Below, piece after piece: positions 61,329 through 64,000 of a stretch of 64,000 bases of DNA. Each line of letters begins with the position of its first letter. Position 1 is the stretch's first letter. Made by a program: the position numbers and the translations under genes. This stretch comes from Selenomonadales bacterium (GTDB lineage: Bacteria; Bacillota; Negativicutes; Selenomonadales; Selenomonadaceae), in NCBI GenBank assembly GCA_900769615.1, contig CAAGHH010000018.1:1-64000 (forward strand), in the 5' to 3' direction. Under the pieces are notes generated by a model. That model searched no databases, was not told the origin of the DNA, and saw only the letters and a list, made by a program, of their open reading frames with translations.

Positions 61329-62072
61329 GTGTTGCAGCACCTTGGCAGCTGGCATAAAGCCCTGTCTTTTTCATTAATCATTCATTTAATCATTGCCGTT
61401 AGTCTCGCAGCTTATTTTACCCTATGGCAAACCGAGCAGCCAAAAGCAGAATATATAATTGACCTTGACCTGTATGAACAAGCTGAAACTGCCAGCCAAA
61501 ATAAAGCGGAACTTTTTCCTGAGCCGCTGAGTAATGAAGAAACGCACTCCAGGTTAGTGCAAGCCGCCTCAGCCAACGCTGCTGCTATGAAAACAGCCCC
61601 ACTTGCCTCTGACGATACAACCATCAAAAGCATCATGAGCGACACTGATGCAGCCGCCTCTGCCATTACCACGGCCAGTAACGGCGCTGATGCCAATGCT
61701 GGCGCAAATAACAGCAGCACTAATGCTCCGGCTGATGGCAATGGCACCAAAACCAATACTAATGGCAATAATCAAACAGCTGCCAGCAATTCTCCTAAAA
61801 CACCATTTGATTTTAATGGCTTTGCTAATGCGGTTGAATCCAACAAAGACTATCCTTATCAGGCAATAAAACGGGAGCTTGAAGGTTCAGTTACCATGCG
61901 CATCGTCCTCAATGATGCCGGTGCCCTTGTTTCCTGTTCAATAATTAACTCAGCTGGCAATTCTCTGCTTGACAATGCTGCTATCCGTGCCATACAAAAA
62001 GCTTGTCCTTATCCTAATCCTGAAGGAGTTCAAGTAACCTTTACTACAACCCTGCACTTTATTTTAAATTAA
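61329..62072 (+). CDS. tonB: TonB energy-transducing protein
   Basis: 247 residues; start GTG at 61329 with AAGGAG upstream. An N-terminal membrane anchor (SFSLIIHLIIAVSLAAYFTLW), a periplasmic linker rich in Ala, Asn, Thr and Ser instead of the usual Pro-Lys/Pro-Glu repeats, and a C-terminal TonB domain (YPYQAIKRELEGSVTMRIVLNDAGALVSCSIINSAGNSLLDNAAIRAIQKACPYP). It carries energy to outer-membrane iron-siderophore receptors. The receptor gene is not in the window. Confidence 0.88.
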   Translation: MLQHLGSWHKALSFSLIIHLIIAVSLAAYFTLWQTEQPKAEYIIDLDLYEQAETASQNKAELFPEPLSNEETHSRLVQAASANAAAMKTAPLASDDTTIKSIMSDTDAAASAITTASNGADANAGANNSSTNAPADGNGTKTNTNGNNQTAASNSPKTPFDFNGFANAVESNKDYPYQAIKRELEGSVTMRIVLNDAGALVSCSIINSAGNSLLDNAAIRAIQKACPYPNPEGVQVTFTTTLHFILN

Positions 62073-62098
62073 AGTAACTAACTTAAGGAGTTGATTTT

Positions 62099-63055
62099 TT
62101 GTCCAAACAAATCCGTTTGCTTACAGGATTATTTTTGGTAATTGCTGTAATTGCGATTAGTTATACCACAGTCCCAGCTGTTATCAATAAAGAAAATATC
62201 TTTAGGGAAGTCACTGATAGTACCGGTACCACCGTAAAAATTCCGGTTCATCCACAAAGAGTTATTATCCTCAATGCTTCCAATGTTGATATGTATTACG
62301 GCGCTGGCGGTACAGTCATCGGCCGGCCTGCTACTACTGCCTATGATGAAGAACTGCATCATAAACTGGCGGCTATACCAGAAATTGGTACTATTCATTC
62401 GCCTAATATCGAAAAAATATTAGAACTCAATCCTGATTTAGTTATCGGAGTAAATGTCCCTTTTCACACCAATTTGCGTGATACCTTGAACGCTGCTGGC
62501 ATTCCGCTTATCATTAACAAACTTGATGCCTACAGCGATGTTTTGTCAACACTTGATTTTTATGGTGAATTAACCGGCAATACCAAAGCTGCTCAACAAG
62601 AAAAAGAACGTATCATGGCTGAACACGACACTATTGTTGGTAAAGCCAGCGAATATACTTCCCCGCGCAGTTTAATAATCTTTGGTACACCAGGAAGTTT
62701 TAATATGGCAACCAGTGCTTCTTTCAGCGGTAATCTTTTAGCTGAACTTGGTGGCAATAATGTTGCTGATAAAGCCCCAAATCTTGATGGTGCATTTGTC
62801 CCTTTAAGCATGGAATACATTACTAAGTCTGACCCTGAAATAATTTTCTTTATAAGTATGTCGCCTAATCCTGCCATTGCTGAAGCTTTCAAAGAGGAAC
62901 TGAGTAAAAATTCTTTATGGCAGGGAATAACTGCCGTAAAAAATCAGCGCATATATTATCTTTCCGGCAATCTTTTCTCAGTTAATCCTGGCACTAAAAT
63001 AGATCAAGCCTTGGACATACTTTATCATGATTTATATGAACCGGAGGCTGAATAA
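62099..63055 (+). CDS. Iron/cobalamin-type ABC transporter substrate-binding protein
   Basis: 318 residues; likely TTG start at 62099 with AAGGAG upstream. An N-terminal hydrophobic segment (LTGLFLVIAVIAISYTTV), without a lipobox Cys, then a class III binding protein: REVTDSTGTTVKIPVHPQRVIIL, KILELNPDLVIGVN, LIINKLDAYSDVLSTL and DPEIIFFI. Such FhuD/BtuF-like proteins deliver siderophores, haem or cobalamin to a FecCD permease. Fur-boxed tonB-exbBD genes upstream favour an iron ligand. Confidence 0.85.
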   Translation: MSKQIRLLTGLFLVIAVIAISYTTVPAVINKENIFREVTDSTGTTVKIPVHPQRVIILNASNVDMYYGAGGTVIGRPATTAYDEELHHKLAAIPEIGTIHSPNIEKILELNPDLVIGVNVPFHTNLRDTLNAAGIPLIINKLDAYSDVLSTLDFYGELTGNTKAAQQEKERIMAEHDTIVGKASEYTSPRSLIIFGTPGSFNMATSASFSGNLLAELGGNNVADKAPNLDGAFVPLSMEYITKSDPEIIFFISMSPNPAIAEAFKEELSKNSLWQGITAVKNQRIYYLSGNLFSVNPGTKIDQALDILYHDLYEPEAE

Positions 63056-64000
63056 TGACCGAAACTACTTTTTTAACTGACAATCGCAGTCGCAGCCGCA
63101 ATATCACTTTTATCGGCGGTTTTGGTCTTTTAATATTATTGTTTTTAGTTGGGCTTATCGCTGGGGCAGTCGATATTTCCTTTAACGAACTTTATGCTTG
63201 TATAATTGGCGATAATACTGCTGAAAATTATCGTATTATTCATTATCTGCGTATGCCGCGAGTTATCGCTTGTGCGATGGTAGGCACCAATTTGGCTTTA
63301 GCTGGCTGTATTTTACAAGGAATATTACGCAATCCATTAGCCGATCCAGGTATTATTGGTGTTACTGCCGGTGCTGGTGTCGCAGCTATGACACTTATGC
63401 TATTAGCACCGGAACTTACCTATTTAGTGCCTTTAGCTGCCTTCGCGGGTGCACTTATTGCCGTAGCTATCGTATTTTCTTTGGCCTGGGAGCATGGTAT
63501 TCAGCCATTACGTATGATTTTAGCCGGAGTAGCAATAGCAGCCTTCTTTGGCGGAGGCTCATCAGCACTATCAGTATTTTATTCTGACAAAATCCAAGGT
63601 ACTGTCAATTGGCTGGCAGGCGGTTTTAATGGAGTAAGCTGGCAACATGTTTTTATGATTATGCCCTACACTATAATTGGCATTATTGCCACCTTTGCCA
63701 GCAGCCGCAAATTAAATGCTTTGCAGTTAGGTGATGATGTTGCCACTTCACTTGGGTTAAACGTTGAGAAGATTCGATTTTTCCTCTTAACCCTTTCAGC
63801 ACTGCTGGCAGCCTCAGCTGTCAGCGTAGCTGGATTACTAGGCTTTGTTGGTCTTATCGTACCACATATTATGCGACTGCTAGTTGGTTCTGACTTTAAT
63901 TATCTGCTGCCAGTATCAGCACTTTTCGGTGCAGCTTTGGTCGTGGGGGCTGACACCGCTGCCCGTACGCTTTTTAGCCCAATTGAAGTTCCGGTAGGCA
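63055..64000 (+). CDS. FecCD-family iron ABC transporter permease (partial)
   Basis: ATG at 63055 shares a base with the previous stop (TAATG), and the frame stays open to the window end (315 codons). Multiple membrane segments and the family motifs LRMPRVIACAMVGTNLALAGCILQGILRNPLADPGIIGVTAGAGVA, RMILAGVAIAAFFGG, WLAGGFNGVSWQ, and GFVGLIVPHIMRLLVGSDF (the cytoplasmic coupling region). It forms the inner-membrane channel for the substrate delivered by the upstream binding protein; the ATPase gene is expected just beyond the window. Confidence 0.92.
   Translation, partial: MTETTFLTDNRSRSRNITFIGGFGLLILLFLVGLIAGAVDISFNELYACIIGDNTAENYRIIHYLRMPRVIACAMVGTNLALAGCILQGILRNPLADPGIIGVTAGAGVAAMTLMLLAPELTYLVPLAAFAGALIAVAIVFSLAWEHGIQPLRMILAGVAIAAFFGGGSSALSVFYSDKIQGTVNWLAGGFNGVSWQHVFMIMPYTIIGIIATFASSRKLNALQLGDDVATSLGLNVEKIRFFLLTLSALLAASAVSVAGLLGFVGLIVPHIMRLLVGSDFNYLLPVSALFGAALVVGADTAARTLFSPIEVPVG

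Noticed and set aside
61412..61768. Minus-strand frame within tonB
   Set aside because: Shadow of the Ala/Asn/Thr-rich linker of tonB; no start signals.

Overview
The window (low G+C, estimated by eye) looks like a motile, anaerobic, Gram-negative Firmicute of the Negativicutes (Selenomonadales-like). It combines Firmicute-type flagellar regulation (FliW, CsrA, a YvyF-like protein, DUF6470) with outer-membrane machinery (two-partner secretion, TonB/ExbB/ExbD), plus an [FeFe] hydrogenase and hexuronate catabolism. The genus cannot be fixed from the sequence alone.

Layout. 1-800: end of an Rpn-type gene and a decayed IS30-family element. 800-18964 (all minus strand): a surface/flagellin glycosylation island downstream of the flagellin gene. 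It holds a set related to nonulosonate biosynthesis (4,6-dehydratase, TPP enzyme, aldo/keto reductase, DegT aminotransferase, RmlD-like reductase, NeuB-family synthase, GNAT acetyltransferase), three GT2 glycosyltransferases and a TPR protein. The island is being remodelled: an ATP-grasp gene is broken by a frameshift and a nonsense codon, and a GDP-fucose module survives only as a gmd-fcl deletion fusion and an internally deleted fucosyltransferase. 19209-30517: late flagellar genes in the order yvyF, flgM, two flgN-like genes, flgK, flgL, DUF6470, fliW, csrA, flaG, fliD, fliS, fliT, fliC. 30573-42590: a two-partner secretion system (TpsB and a 2963-residue YDG-repeat TpsA), directly preceded by a second flagellin gene.

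43386-47770: uxaC-uxaB-uxaA for glucuronate/galacturonate catabolism, with a clear promoter and a LacI-type operator. A IS200/IS605 fossil and a LacI-family regulator follow. 49939-56239: CstA-type transporter, TauE/SafE exporter, a methyltransferase-like protein, an OGT-like (GT41) glycosyltransferase, a membrane metallophosphoesterase and a small orphan gene. 56588-60117: a three-subunit NADH-linked [FeFe] hydrogenase (hydC, hydB, hydA). 60184-64000: a Fur-box-flanked exbB-exbD-tonB-binding protein-permease iron-uptake operon, cut by the window end.

How the parts connect. Both flagellin genes carry the same sigma-28-like promoter architecture. The main flagellin mRNA has a hairpin presenting GGA in its loop upstream of a GGA-containing ribosome binding site, fitting control by the CsrA/FliW pair encoded nearby. 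The glycosylation island next to fliC most likely decorates flagellin or another surface polymer. All functional assignments are from reading motifs and context; no database search was run.
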